NCBI GenBank assembly: GCA_965221855.1
Contig: CBDCSV010000006.1
Location: 673,406-737,405, forward strand
DNA from: JAJDXO01 sp965221855
Lineage (GTDB): Bacteria; Pseudomonadota; Alphaproteobacteria; Rhodospirillales; UBA2165
Reading direction: 5' to 3'
DNA length: 64,000 bases
The translations under genes and the position numbers were made by a program. Every line of letters starts with the position of its first letter. Position 1 is the stretch's first letter. Below the pieces are notes generated by a model. That model searched no databases. It was not told the DNA's origin and saw nothing but the letters and a program-made list of their open reading frames with translations. This document shows positions 20,301 to 28,800 of the stretch, in pieces.

Positions 20301-21512
20301 ATGAGCGGTGTTCATGACGTGGCCATCGTCGGCGGCGGTTTCGTCGGCGGCGCCATCGCCGTCGCCCTGGCCGGCGCCGGGCTCGATGTGCTGGTGATCG
20401 ACCGCGACGCGTCCGAGGCGCAGGCGGCGCCCGAATTCGACGGGCGGTCCTCGGCCATCGCCGCCGCGCCGCGGCGGCTCCTGGACCGGCTGGGCATCTG
20501 GCAAGGCGTCGCGGCCGAGGCCTGTCCCATCGAGGACATCCGGGTGGCGGACGGCGGCTCGCCCCTGTTTCTCCACTACGGCCGCGACGACGTGGGCGCG
20601 GCGGCGCTCGGGTACATGGTCGAGAACCGGCACCTGCGCATGGCGGTCGGGGCGAGGGTGCGCGAGACCCCCGGCATCGCCCTCATGGCGCCGGCGGCGC
20701 TCGCCGGCATGGAGACGGACGAGACCGGCGCGGCGCTCTCGTTCGAAAACGGTCCAACCGTCCGCACCCGGCTGGTCATCGGCGCCGACGGCCGGGGCTC
20801 CTTCGTCCGCGAGGCGGCGGGCATCGAACTCACCCATTGGCAGTACGGCCAGACCGGCATCGTCTGCACCGTCGCCCACCAGCATCCCCACCACAACGCC
20901 GCCCACGAGCATTTCTTCCCCGCCGGCCCGTTCGCCATCCTGCCCCTGACCCGGAACCGGGTGTCCATCGTCTGGACCGAGCGGACGGCGGTCGCCGAAC
21001 AAATCCTGGCGCTTCCGGGCGGGCCTTTCCTGGAGGAGCTTTCCGAGCGGCTGGGGGATTTCCTCGGCGATCTGGAGGTCGTCGGCCCCAGGTGGTCCTA
21101 TCCCCTGGCGCTGCAATACGCCGGGGCCATCGCCGGCCCCCGCATGGCGCTCGCCGGCGATGCCGCCCAGGCCATGCATCCCATCGCCGGCCAGGGCCTC
21201 AACCTGGGGCTCCGCGACGCGGCGGCGCTGGCCGAAACGGTCATCGACGCGGCGCGTCTGGGCCTCGATATCGGCGCGCCCGGAACCCTCGCCCGCTATC
21301 AACAGTGGCGGCGGTTCGACAGCCATCTGATGCTGGCCCTCACCGACGGGCTCAACCGGCTGTTCTCCAACGACCTGCCGGGCGTGCGGGGCGCGCGGGA
21401 TGCGGGCCTCGCGCTGGTCCACCGGGCCGGGCCCCTCAAGACCTACTTCATGCGCCACGCCATGGGCGAGGCGGGCGACCTGCCCCGCCTGCTCAAGGGC
21501 GAAGCGCTGTAG
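20301..21512 (+). CDS. UbiH/UbiF/COQ6-family FAD-dependent hydroxylase
   Basis: Flavoprotein monooxygenase of 403 residues from the family that hydroxylates the ubiquinone ring. The three flavin motifs are in order: VAIVGGGFVGGAIAVALAGAG at the N terminus (FAD ADP moiety), IGADGRGSFVREAAGI near residue 160 (the DG motif), and ALAGDAAQAMHPIAGQGLNLGLRDAAALAE near residue 285 (the GD motif, with the NLG box typical of ubiquinone hydroxylases). DGRSSAIAAAPRRLLDRLGIW is also characteristic. It is cytoplasmic and membrane associated in relatives. Which ring position it acts on (UbiH, UbiF, UbiI or UbiL type) cannot be decided here. It stands alone, with repeats on both sides. Confidence 0.9.
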   Translation: MSGVHDVAIVGGGFVGGAIAVALAGAGLDVLVIDRDASEAQAAPEFDGRSSAIAAAPRRLLDRLGIWQGVAAEACPIEDIRVADGGSPLFLHYGRDDVGAAALGYMVENRHLRMAVGARVRETPGIALMAPAALAGMETDETGAALSFENGPTVRTRLVIGADGRGSFVREAAGIELTHWQYGQTGIVCTVAHQHPHHNAAHEHFFPAGPFAILPLTRNRVSIVWTERTAVAEQILALPGGPFLEELSERLGDFLGDLEVVGPRWSYPLALQYAGAIAGPRMALAGDAAQAMHPIAGQGLNLGLRDAAALAETVIDAARLGLDIGAPGTLARYQQWRRFDSHLMLALTDGLNRLFSNDLPGVRGARDAGLALVHRAGPLKTYFMRHAMGEAGDLPRLLKGEAL

Positions 21513-21602
21513 GCGCCCCCCCTCACCCAGCTACGGCTAAGGCTCGCTTGGGCAGTCCCGGTCAATTCGCAGAATTGACCTTTGCGTTCGCTTTGTGCCC
21601 TA
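21513..21602 (+). repeat. Left part of a GC-rich repeat split by IS element B copy 1
   Basis: CCCCTCACCCAGCTACGGCTAAGGCTCGC is the left end of the repeat family seen intact at 32271 and 35422. Its right part (GCTCGCCAAGCCTCCGCATCCC...) resumes after the IS at 22657. About 50 bp not found in the other copies lies before the element. Confidence 0.6.
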
Positions 21603-22654
21603 GAGCATTTTCTGATCACACCCGGTCATAGCCTGCGGCAGTGAAGTAGTTTTGGCACTCGGATTGGGTGACTGTGTCGATGGCGGTTGCGATGGCGTCG
21701 TAGAGGTCGTCGACGGTTCTGGCTGCGGTCTTTTTGAGGAGGGCCTTGAGCTTTGCGAAGGCCATCTCGATTGGGTTGAAGTCGGGTGAGTAGGGCGGCA
21801 GGAAGCGGAGCTCGGCGCCGGCGTCTTCGATGGCCTTACGCACGCTGGCGGGCTTATGGGCTGGCAGATTGTCCATAATGACGATGTCTCCGGGTTTGAG
21901 GGTTGGGACCAGGATTTGCTCGACATAGGCAAGGAAGGCTGCCCCGGTCATCGCCCCATCGATGGTCATGGGGGCGAGGATGCCGTCGAGCGTGAGAGCA
22001 GCGACCAAAGTGGTGGTCTTCCAGTGGCCGTGAGGGATGGCGGCTTGGCAGCGCTGCCCGCGCGGCGCGCGGCCATAGCGCCGGGCCATCTTGGTCGATG
22101 TGCCGGTCTCGTCGATGAAGACCAGCCGCTCCGGCATCAGGCCGGGCTGCGCCTCGGCCCAGGCCTGCCGGCGCGCCAAGACATCAGGACGTTGCTGCTC
22201 GCTGGCGTGCGCGGTTTTTTTGAAGGTCATGCCGTGGCGGTCGAGCAGCCGCCAGACCGTGCTCGGGGCAACCCGAAGCCCGTGCACCTCCTCCAGACAG
22301 GCTGCGATCTCGGCCAGGGTGATGTCCGGTGTCTCCGTGACAAGCGCCAGAACCTCCTCGGCATACGCTTCAAGGCGGTGAGAGCGGCGGTCCCCGCCTT
22401 GCGGCCGGGGCCGCACATCACCCCGCTGCCGCCACTGATCAACCCATTTGATCGCCGTCGAGGCCGCAACCCCAAAAACCTTCGCCGCAGACCGACGCGA
22501 CATCCCGCCGTCCACCGCCGCAACCAACCGATGTCGTAGATCATTCGAAAGTGGTCTCGTCATGCAGGCTGGCCTCCTTCACCAGCCCACATCTTGAATC
22601 AGAAATCAGAGACTTTGGGAATCCCTAACGATTCCGTCAGATCAGAAAACTCTC
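21603..22654 (-). mobile_element. IS630-family insertion sequence, element B copy 1
   Basis: A 1,052-bp element flanked by TA at 21601-21602 and 22655-22656. Ends share an inverted repeat: GAGCATTTTCTGATCACACC on one end and GAGAGTTTTCTGATCTGACG as the reverse complement of the other. The subterminal GGGATTCCCAA and GATTCAAGATG blocks are shared with element A, so the two are related subtypes. It has a homopolymer of seven A (coding strand), giving an intact transposase, unlike its sister copy at 57886-58938. Confidence 0.95.
21616..22563 (-). CDS. IS630-family transposase, intact (element B copy 1)
   Basis: Single-frame transposase of 315 residues. The N-terminal HTH region (MTRPLSNDLRHRLVAAVDGG, then SRRSAAKVFGVAASTAIKWVDQW) is followed by a second winged-helix-like segment and the DDE domain with FIDETGTSTKMARRYG, IMDNLPAHK and YSPDFNPIEMAFAKLK. 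The run of seven A falls at the boundary (MTFKKTAHASE). This copy is the best candidate for an active source of transposase among the five elements in the window. Confidence 0.95.
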   Translation of the reverse strand: MTRPLSNDLRHRLVAAVDGGMSRRSAAKVFGVAASTAIKWVDQWRQRGDVRPRPQGGDRRSHRLEAYAEEVLALVTETPDITLAEIAACLEEVHGLRVAPSTVWRLLDRHGMTFKKTAHASEQQRPDVLARRQAWAEAQPGLMPERLVFIDETGTSTKMARRYGRAPRGQRCQAAIPHGHWKTTTLVAALTLDGILAPMTIDGAMTGAAFLAYVEQILVPTLKPGDIVIMDNLPAHKPASVRKAIEDAGAELRFLPPYSPDFNPIEMAFAKLKALLKKTAARTVDDLYDAIATAIDTVTQSECQNYFTAAGYDRV

Positions 22655-22656
22655 TA

Positions 22657-22785
22657 GCTCGCCAAGCCTCCGCATCCCTCTCCCCCTCCGGGGGCGAGGG
22701 TTTGCATCGAGTCCCCTCTCCCCCTTGGGGGAGAGGGTCAGGGTGAGGGGGTCATAAGAAATGAGAGTGAGGGGGTGAGGGCAAA
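22657..22785 (+). repeat. Right part of a GC-rich repeat split by IS element B copy 1
   Basis: Contains GCTCGCCAAGCCTCCGCATCCC, the inner palindrome CCCTCTCCCCC(T)...GGGGGCGAGGG, then CCCCTCTCCCCCTTGGGGGAGAGGG and the tail GTCAGGGTGAGGGGGTCATAAGA. This matches the intact units at 31161, 32271 and 35422. Confidence 0.65.
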
Positions 22786-22789
22786 TCTC

Positions 22790-23176
22790 TCAATCCGGGT
22801 CGCGGCTGAGGCCCTTTGCCGCCAGATCGGCGAGATATTTCCGCCACATCTCGTCCTGGCGCGTGCCGAACTCGTACAGGGTCTTCCACGAATAGATGCC
22901 CGTGTCGTGCATGTCGTCGAAGCTGATGCGGATGGCGTAGTTGCCCACCGCCTCGACCTCGACGATGCCCACATGCCGGCGGCCGGGCACGGTCTGGCGC
23001 TCGGACGGGGAATGGCCCTGCACCTCGGCCGACGGCGAGTGGACGCGCAGGAACTCGGCCGGCAGGGAAAACGAGCGGCCGTCGTCGAAGTCGATCTCGA
23101 GCGTCCGCTCGGCCTGCTTGACCCTGATTTCGGTGGGCCGGGGGACGGACGTGGGTGTGGGTTGCGGCGTGGACAC
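22790..23176 (-). CDS. DUF971 domain protein
   Basis: A 128-residue protein. The core FDDGRSFSLPAEFLRVHSPSAEVQGH... followed by VGIVEVEAVGNYAIRISFDDMHDTGIYSWKTLYEFG matches the DUF971 family (the N-terminal domain of gamma-butyrobetaine hydroxylase-like proteins, also found alone in many bacteria and near iron-sulfur or Trm112 genes). I chose the GTG at 23176, 15 bp after the Trm112 stop, because the sequence after it reads as a normal N terminus and no ATG fits. It is the last gene of a minus-strand run. Its molecular role is unknown. Confidence 0.85.
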   Translation of the reverse strand: MSTPQPTPTSVPRPTEIRVKQAERTLEIDFDDGRSFSLPAEFLRVHSPSAEVQGHSPSERQTVPGRRHVGIVEVEAVGNYAIRISFDDMHDTGIYSWKTLYEFGTRQDEMWRKYLADLAAKGLSRDPD

Positions 23177-23190
23177 GGGAGGCCCGGCCC

Positions 23191-23379
23191 CTAATCGCCG
23201 CCGTCGATTTTCCGCGCCTCGTCGACCAGCATGATGGGAATGCCGTCCCGGATGGGATAGGCGAGGCCGGCCTGCTCGCTGATCAGCTCCTGGGCCTCGG
23301 CGTCGTAGCGCAGCGGGCCCTTGGTCAGCGGGCAGACCAGTATCTCCAGCAGCTTGGGGTCCACTTGGGTGGCGGTCAT
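23191..23379 (-). CDS. Trm112 family protein (UPF0434)
   Basis: A 62-residue protein of the Trm112/UPF0434 family. Visible signature: DPKLLEILVCPLTKGPLRYDAEAQELISEQAGLAYPIRDGIPIMLVDEAR. Only one Cys of the eukaryotic zinc site remains, as is usual for bacterial members. In eukaryotes and archaea Trm112 activates methyltransferases; the bacterial partner is unclear. It lies 15 bp downstream of the LON-domain gene and just upstream of the DUF971 gene, an arrangement recurrent in alphaproteobacteria. Confidence 0.93.
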   Translation of the reverse strand: MTATQVDPKLLEILVCPLTKGPLRYDAEAQELISEQAGLAYPIRDGIPIMLVDEARKIDGGD

Positions 23380-23394
23380 GGCGCGGTCTCCCGG

Positions 23395-24084
23395 TCAGTG
23401 CCTGGATGTCGGGGCTTCGCCCTCGGCGCCGGCCATGGCGAGGAGGGACATGAGCACGTCCGGAACATCCGGCATTTTCGGCGCCTCGAGCAGCGCCTGC
23501 TTCTCCGAAACGCCGAACGGGCACATCATGGCGAGCGACACGATGAGCGTCTCGTCGTCGGCGTTTTCCAGGGAATTCCAGTCGGTCTGCAGGCCGCGGC
23601 TCTCGAAGAACCGGCGCAGCAGATCGAAAAGCTCCCCGCGGTCGAAGTCGAAGCCCGGCTTTTCGGCCAGGTCGTCCCGGAAGGGCCCGTAGTCGGCGGC
23701 GATGCGGCGGTAGCCGTTCCGTCCCTCGATCTCGCCGGCGATGTTGAACCGGCAGATGCCCTTGAGGCTGATCAGGATGCGCCGGTCGTCGGTCTCGGTG
23801 AAGGACGTGATCCGGCCGGCGCAGCCGATGCCGAAGATGGGCGCGTCCCCGGCCACCGGATCGGGCTGGAATTCCAGGGGCTGGACCATGCCGATGATCC
23901 GCTCCTCCCCGAGGGCGTCCAGCGCCATGGCAAGGTAGCGTTCCTCGAACAGGTTGAGGGGGAGCCGGCCATAGGGCAGCAGCAGCGCGCCCGGCAGCGG
24001 AAAGATGGGAATTTCCCGGGGCAGTCCCTCGAACGGATGCCCGAAGGGGTCGCCGGGAGCGCCGCCCGGAAGACCCGAAGTCAT
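23395..24084 (-). CDS. LON peptidase substrate-binding domain protein
   Basis: A 229-residue stand-alone LON N-terminal (substrate-binding) domain protein lacking the ATPase and peptidase parts. Typical sequence: REIPIFPLPGALLLPYGRLPLNLFEERYLAM at the start, IGMVQPLEFQPDP and GCAGRITSFTETDDRRILISLKGICRFNI in the middle, with a helical C-terminal half. These proteins are common, and their function is not established. The start ATG overlaps the stop of the upstream thioredoxin gene in an ATGA, so translation is likely coupled. Confidence 0.92.
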   Translation of the reverse strand: MTSGLPGGAPGDPFGHPFEGLPREIPIFPLPGALLLPYGRLPLNLFEERYLAMALDALGEERIIGMVQPLEFQPDPVAGDAPIFGIGCAGRITSFTETDDRRILISLKGICRFNIAGEIEGRNGYRRIAADYGPFRDDLAEKPGFDFDRGELFDLLRRFFESRGLQTDWNSLENADDETLIVSLAMMCPFGVSEKQALLEAPKMPDVPDVLMSLLAMAGAEGEAPTSRH

Positions 24085-25013
24085 GAGAACAGCACCGAGG
24101 ACAGCTTGCGCCGCCCCTCGACGGTCACCGGATCGGCGGGCCCGAGGGCCTCGAAGATCTCCAGCAGCTGGGTGCGGGCCGCCTCGTCGTTCCAGGCCCG
24201 GTCCCGCCTGATGATCTCGACCAGTTCGCCGATGGCGTCCGCCGCCGCGCCGCCGCCATAGAGGGCGAGGGCGAGATCGAAGCGCGCCTGGTGGTCGGCC
24301 GGGTCCTCGTCCACCCTGGCGCGGAGTTCAGCGGTATCGCCGCTGGCGCTGCTTTTCTCGGACAGGTCCAGGCCGGCCTGGACCGCGCTTACCTCGGGCG
24401 AGCCCTTCACCGCGTCGTCGAGCCCGGCGAGATACTCCCGCGCCCGGTCGGTTTCGCCGGCGGCGATCAGGCATTTGGCGAGCCCCGCGGTCGCCCGCGC
24501 GTTCGCCGGATCGGCGCCCAGCACCTGATTGAAGACTTGGGCGGCCTGTTCCGCCTCGCCCGCCTCCAGCGCCTGCTCGGCCTGGTCCAGGGCGTTGTCC
24601 AGCGGCGAGCCGCCGCCGCCGGTCAGTTTCTCGATGAACTGGCGGAGCTGGCTCTCGGGCAGCGCGCCGGTGAAGGCGTCCACCGGCTGGCCGTCGCGGA
24701 AGGCGTAGACCATGGGGATCGACTGGACGCGCAGCTGGGCCGCCAGTTCCTGGTTCTCGTCCACGTTGATCTTGACCAGCCTGACCGCGCCGCCGTACTC
24801 GGTGACCAGCTTCTCCAGGAGGGGGCCGAGCTGCTTGCAGGGGCCGCACCACGGCGCCCAGAAATCGACGATGACCGGCACCTGCCGCGAGGCCTCGATG
24901 ACGTCGGCGGCGAAACGCTCCGTATCGCCGTCCAGGATGACGCCCGCGCCGCCGCCGGGAACCGCCCCGTCCGCGCCCGCCGCCGTTCCGTCGGGATTGA
25001 TGATCGTCGACAT
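24081..25013 (-). CDS. Thioredoxin-TPR protein (YbbN/CnoX-like co-chaperone)
   Basis: A 310-residue fusion of a thioredoxin domain and a C-terminal tetratricopeptide region, like E. coli YbbN (CnoX), a holdase that protects proteins from oxidation and hands them to chaperones. The thioredoxin site is WCGPC, Cys56 and Cys59, so unlike E. coli CnoX it keeps a classic CGPC motif. From about residue 145 the sequence becomes Ala/Glu-rich helices with repeated A-x-x-x-F/L...DP...A pattern. The ATG at 25013 is preferred over one eight codons upstream because the thioredoxin N-terminal extension is already long. It is in a tight run with the LON and Trm112 genes. Confidence 0.92.
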   Translation of the reverse strand: MSTIINPDGTAAGADGAVPGGGAGVILDGDTERFAADVIEASRQVPVIVDFWAPWCGPCKQLGPLLEKLVTEYGGAVRLVKINVDENQELAAQLRVQSIPMVYAFRDGQPVDAFTGALPESQLRQFIEKLTGGGGSPLDNALDQAEQALEAGEAEQAAQVFNQVLGADPANARATAGLAKCLIAAGETDRAREYLAGLDDAVKGSPEVSAVQAGLDLSEKSSASGDTAELRARVDEDPADHQARFDLALALYGGGAAADAIGELVEIIRRDRAWNDEAARTQLLEIFEALGPADPVTVEGRRKLSSVLFS

Positions 25014-25099
25014 GTCTCGTGCTCTTATCCCAGCCAATGTTCCCGCATCACACTTGATAGTCGGCCCGCCCGCCGCGGACCGCCGTGGTGCGGCGGTCT

Positions 25100-25654
25100 T
25101 TAAACCGGGTTTGGCCCGGATTGTCCATGGGGTCGGCTATCGGCCCCTCGATCGCCGAGGGCGCCGATGTCGAGGATTGCCGGCTCGTAGCCCATTTCGC
25201 GGACGAACCGCAGCAAATCGCCGGGCGAGATGGCGGTCGTCGCGTCGTTGGTCAGCGGGTGGTAGTTGACGATGTCGTGGGCCAGCATCCGGGCGTCGAG
25301 CACCACCGACAACTGGGCGCCGCCCTCCGCATTGATCAGGGCGAAGGGCGTCACCGCGCCCGGCGTCACGCCCAGCACCTCCATCAGCAGGTCCGGCTTG
25401 CCGAAGGAAAACCGGGCGGCGCCCAGCGCCTTCTGCAGCGCCTTGAGGTCGACCCGCGTGTCGTGAAGGGCGACGACCAGCCACAGGGCGCCCTTCTTGT
25501 CCTTGAGGAACAGGCTCTTGCAGTGGGCGCCCGGCAGCCCCTCGTGGAGATGGCGGCCGTCCTCGACGGTGAACAGGGGTTCGTGCCGGCGGGTGGCGGC
25601 CGGAATGCCGAGCGCGTCGAGCCGCCTCATCAGGTCTTGTTCGGTGGCCGCCAT
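25100..25654 (-). CDS. YbaK/ProX-type prolyl-tRNA deacylase
   Basis: A 184-residue protein of the YbaK/prolyl-tRNA-synthetase-associated domain family (ProX, PrdX). These hydrolyse mischarged Ala-tRNA(Pro) in trans. The sequence HCKSLFLKDKKGALWLVVALHDTRVDLKAL and LGVTPGAVTPFALINAEG...VVLDARMLAHDIVNYHPLTNDATTAISPGDLLRF matches the family's characteristic order. The ATG at 25654 overlaps by one base the TGA of an upstream open frame (see the truncated-gene entry), suggesting it was once translated in a coupled operon. The thioredoxin gene starts 86 bp downstream. Confidence 0.9.
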   Translation of the reverse strand: MAATEQDLMRRLDALGIPAATRRHEPLFTVEDGRHLHEGLPGAHCKSLFLKDKKGALWLVVALHDTRVDLKALQKALGAARFSFGKPDLLMEVLGVTPGAVTPFALINAEGGAQLSVVLDARMLAHDIVNYHPLTNDATTAISPGDLLRFVREMGYEPAILDIGALGDRGADSRPHGQSGPNPV

Positions 25655-25848
25655 CACGCCCCCGGTCCGGATAGAGTTACGGTCAGGGACCCCGGCCGGG
25701 CTCCGTCGAAATACCACTTCCCCATGTTGCGATAGCCCTCCTCCGGCTCGCGGACGCGCTGGCGGCCGTCCGGCATGGCGCTCCGCATGGTGCGCCCGCA
25801 GCACCATACGGAATTGCCCCAGGCGGTCCAAGTCCCGGTCTCAGTAAC
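25654..25848 (-). pseudogene. 3' remnant of an unidentified gene cut by the accessory insertion
   Basis: An open frame of about 64 codons runs up to a TGA overlapping the ProX-like gene start by one base (TGATG). It reads like real protein (WTAWGNSVWCCGRTM, EPEEGYRNMGKWYFDG, GSLTVTLSGPGA) and has normal chromosomal codon use. It has no good start: the frame is closed by a stop just upstream, where the foreign-looking 1,363-residue gene ends. I infer the 5' part of a native gene was lost or displaced when that gene arrived. A complete short gene starting at an internal ATG is the alternative. The family is not recognised. Confidence 0.45.
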
Positions 25849-28800
25849 CTATTCGTTCGCGAACGCTATCCTGATTATCCCACCACTGGGCATCCTGGTC
25901 GTAGCTAGCGCCAATTTGCTTAAGCATTCTCGCGGTGAAAGGGTACTCGAAGGCCACTTCTTTGGACCAGCTTTGATATTGCTCTGCTAACTCGCGTTCC
26001 TGGGTTCCGCCTTCGCCTCGCAAAGTCGCCCCCCGGGCGTTCGAAATGCCGACGAGCATGCCGGTCGCAATTTCCTGCGATCCGAGATCGTCGATGGCTT
26101 CACGCACGGACTCGCACGGCCAAATGCCGTCATCGCCTGGTGGACAATGGGAAAGCAGTTGACCGATCATTTGGTCACCGATTTCTGCGCGGCCACATTC
26201 GCGGGTAAGCGTGCGCACTTGCTCCAGCCACTCCTTTAGCTTCTTGAGATCAATTCTGCCATCGGGCTGGGTCCCGGGGATTCGGCTGGCGCTGGTGAGG
26301 AGCACATACGCGGCGCTCGCGACCGCTTCTCGGTTGTCAGAATTCGGCGCTTGCCATTCAGCCGGGTCTTCTCGACCGTCGTTCCGCTTGAAGGCATATG
26401 CAAGTGCTTGCATGAACAGCGCGGGCGTCTCTGCGAGTTGTGCTTCCAGATTTCGAATCCCATGTTCAGAATGATCGAGCACATTGATGAACAGAAATTC
26501 GAGCCGGGCAAGATCGTCCCGTGAGGTATCGCCGCGTTGTTCAAGCGTCTTGAGTGCTTCCGAGACGCCATAGGTGTCAAGTCTGTACACGGCCGGTGGT
26601 TCCGCGCCATTGGTTGCAACCTCCGTCAACAACCGTATCAATCGGGGAGAATCGAGCCGTTGCCAATCCATATGGGCGGCGTGAAACGCGGCGTGCGGCC
26701 GATCCACATTGAGCAGCTCGTCGACAAACGTCTCTATCGCGGACGCATCATGGCGGCCCCAGCGGGGATTCACTTCCTCCCAATATCGCCGTTTCAGGTC
26801 CTCGTGCAGTCGGCCGATGTGTTGCCAAGTGCCGTCGTCGAAAGGCGCACAGCACAGGAGGCGAATTCGCGCATCATCGTCGGAGCCAAGTCGCGCGAGC
26901 AACTCTTTGAGAGTGGCGTCGCGTTGTCGTAAGTCGAGTTTGGCCAGAAAACCGGCGATACACTGCTCGGATTTGTCCCGCATGTCGTCTGATTGCTCGG
27001 CCATAATGTTCTGGAGAAAATCTGCTGCCTGCTGAACTTCGGTGCAGACTTCGGCCATGTGCCACCCCACTTCGCTGGAGGCATCGCCGGATCGGCACAG
27101 CTCCTCGATTCCGCCCAGCCCTGATTCCGCCCATACCTCTTGCAAGGCGTCGCGTCGCTTGCGGGCAATGCGCTCCTCCCTTTTCTGGTAATCGAGCTCT
27201 GCGTCCTCGATTTCGTCGGCAGATTCATCCACCCAATGTTTCAGGAATAACCATTGATGACGTACTACGGGATTTTGGGATTCGAGCTCTGCATAGACCT
27301 GTCGCGCCCTCTTTCTCTCGGCGTCGTTAATACCGTGGCGGTGGCGGCGACTGCGCCGGGTCAGGGCGCAGCGCCGTATCTGCTCACGCAACACCGCCTT
27401 TTGGCTATCGGTGGGCCCGGTATCATTCCAGGCGGCAATAAGCTCCCACACCCGGTTGTGGTGGTCAGGACTTAGTGCCTTAAGGCGTCCCACCAGATCG
27501 CAGAGGGTGCGTTCGTCGTGCGCGGGCCAATTTATTGCAAGCTCTACGGCCGTGCGTTGACCTTCTTGCGCTTCGTCAACCGTGGTGACTTCACCCGCAT
27601 CATAAGCGTCGGTGCGCCAGCGCGGTTTATTGCTGTAGTTCCCAAAGGTTGAACCCGGATCGAACTGATCGACACAAACCTGCCAGCCGACCTCAGGGAA
27701 CTTCTTGGTAAGCCTGTCAAGCGCCCGGTTGCGCTGGTCCAGCGATGCGGACGTCTGAGGCATCCAGAACCGGAAGATCGAATTAAGCGAGGCCATGGGC
27801 TTATTCGCCCAATTGTCATCGATCTGCCATGCACATAGTTTCGCGAGGATAGACGTTACCCGGACCAGCCGCTTTGGCTTCCAAGCCAGCGATTCGAGCG
27901 CCCACAGCATGCCTGAACGCGGGCAGTCGCCGAATATCCCGGTATCCGCAGGCGCGAACAGCGCAGCAATCTGCGGGTCTTCACTGTTGAGGTCTGTTTC
28001 GATGATGCTGAGAAACGCATCCGGCGCGGCCTCGGCATATTGCGGCAGGTCGTTCTTCTGAGAATGCCAGGTCGACGCGGCAGAGGGGGTCAGCAGGCGT
28101 CGGACAACGCCACTAATGCGGGCCTCAAGGTCGATCCCAAGGCGCTCACCGATAAGGGCATTGCCGTGCACGGCCAGAAGCACCAGCGTATCGCAGAGGC
28201 CCTGACGCAATGCCGACGAATGATCCCGGCTTTTTCCATGAAGGTTGGCCGCCCACCGCTGGTCCTCGGGGAGTTCCAACGCCGGGTCTTGTTCTGACAG
28301 GACGACTTTAGCGGCGATCAAGAAGTTCTCCAAGTCCTCCTTCGTGAGAGCCCGGTGCGCGGCATAGAGCGCGTCAACCTTGGAGACGACCCCGCGAAGA
28401 TGACCAATCGACCAAATCGGGGGCTCGTCTATCGTTTGGAGTTCCGCGATCGTTCGCTCGGTCTCTTCATATGGGCCGTTGGTCAGGCGGCCCAATATCT
28501 CTTTGTCCGCCTCGGCACTGGAATCCCATGCGCCAACGAATATGAGCGGGATCAGCGCCCGTGCGACAGCGTTGTCGTTGGCCCAAGGCGGGAACTTCAC
28601 GGCTTCAGCCTGCGCGAGGCGACGCCGGAGGATGGTTGGCGAGCGTGCGGATTCCCGTGAGAGCCGCTCTATCCAGGCGTCATCAAGCCCCATGCCGTGT
28701 AGGGCCTCGCGGAACGGCTCATGACCCAACAGGTCGAGCGCAATGTTCGCGTCGTCGGTCACCGTATTGCGTCCGCGCACGATGATGGTGTGAGTTTTCT

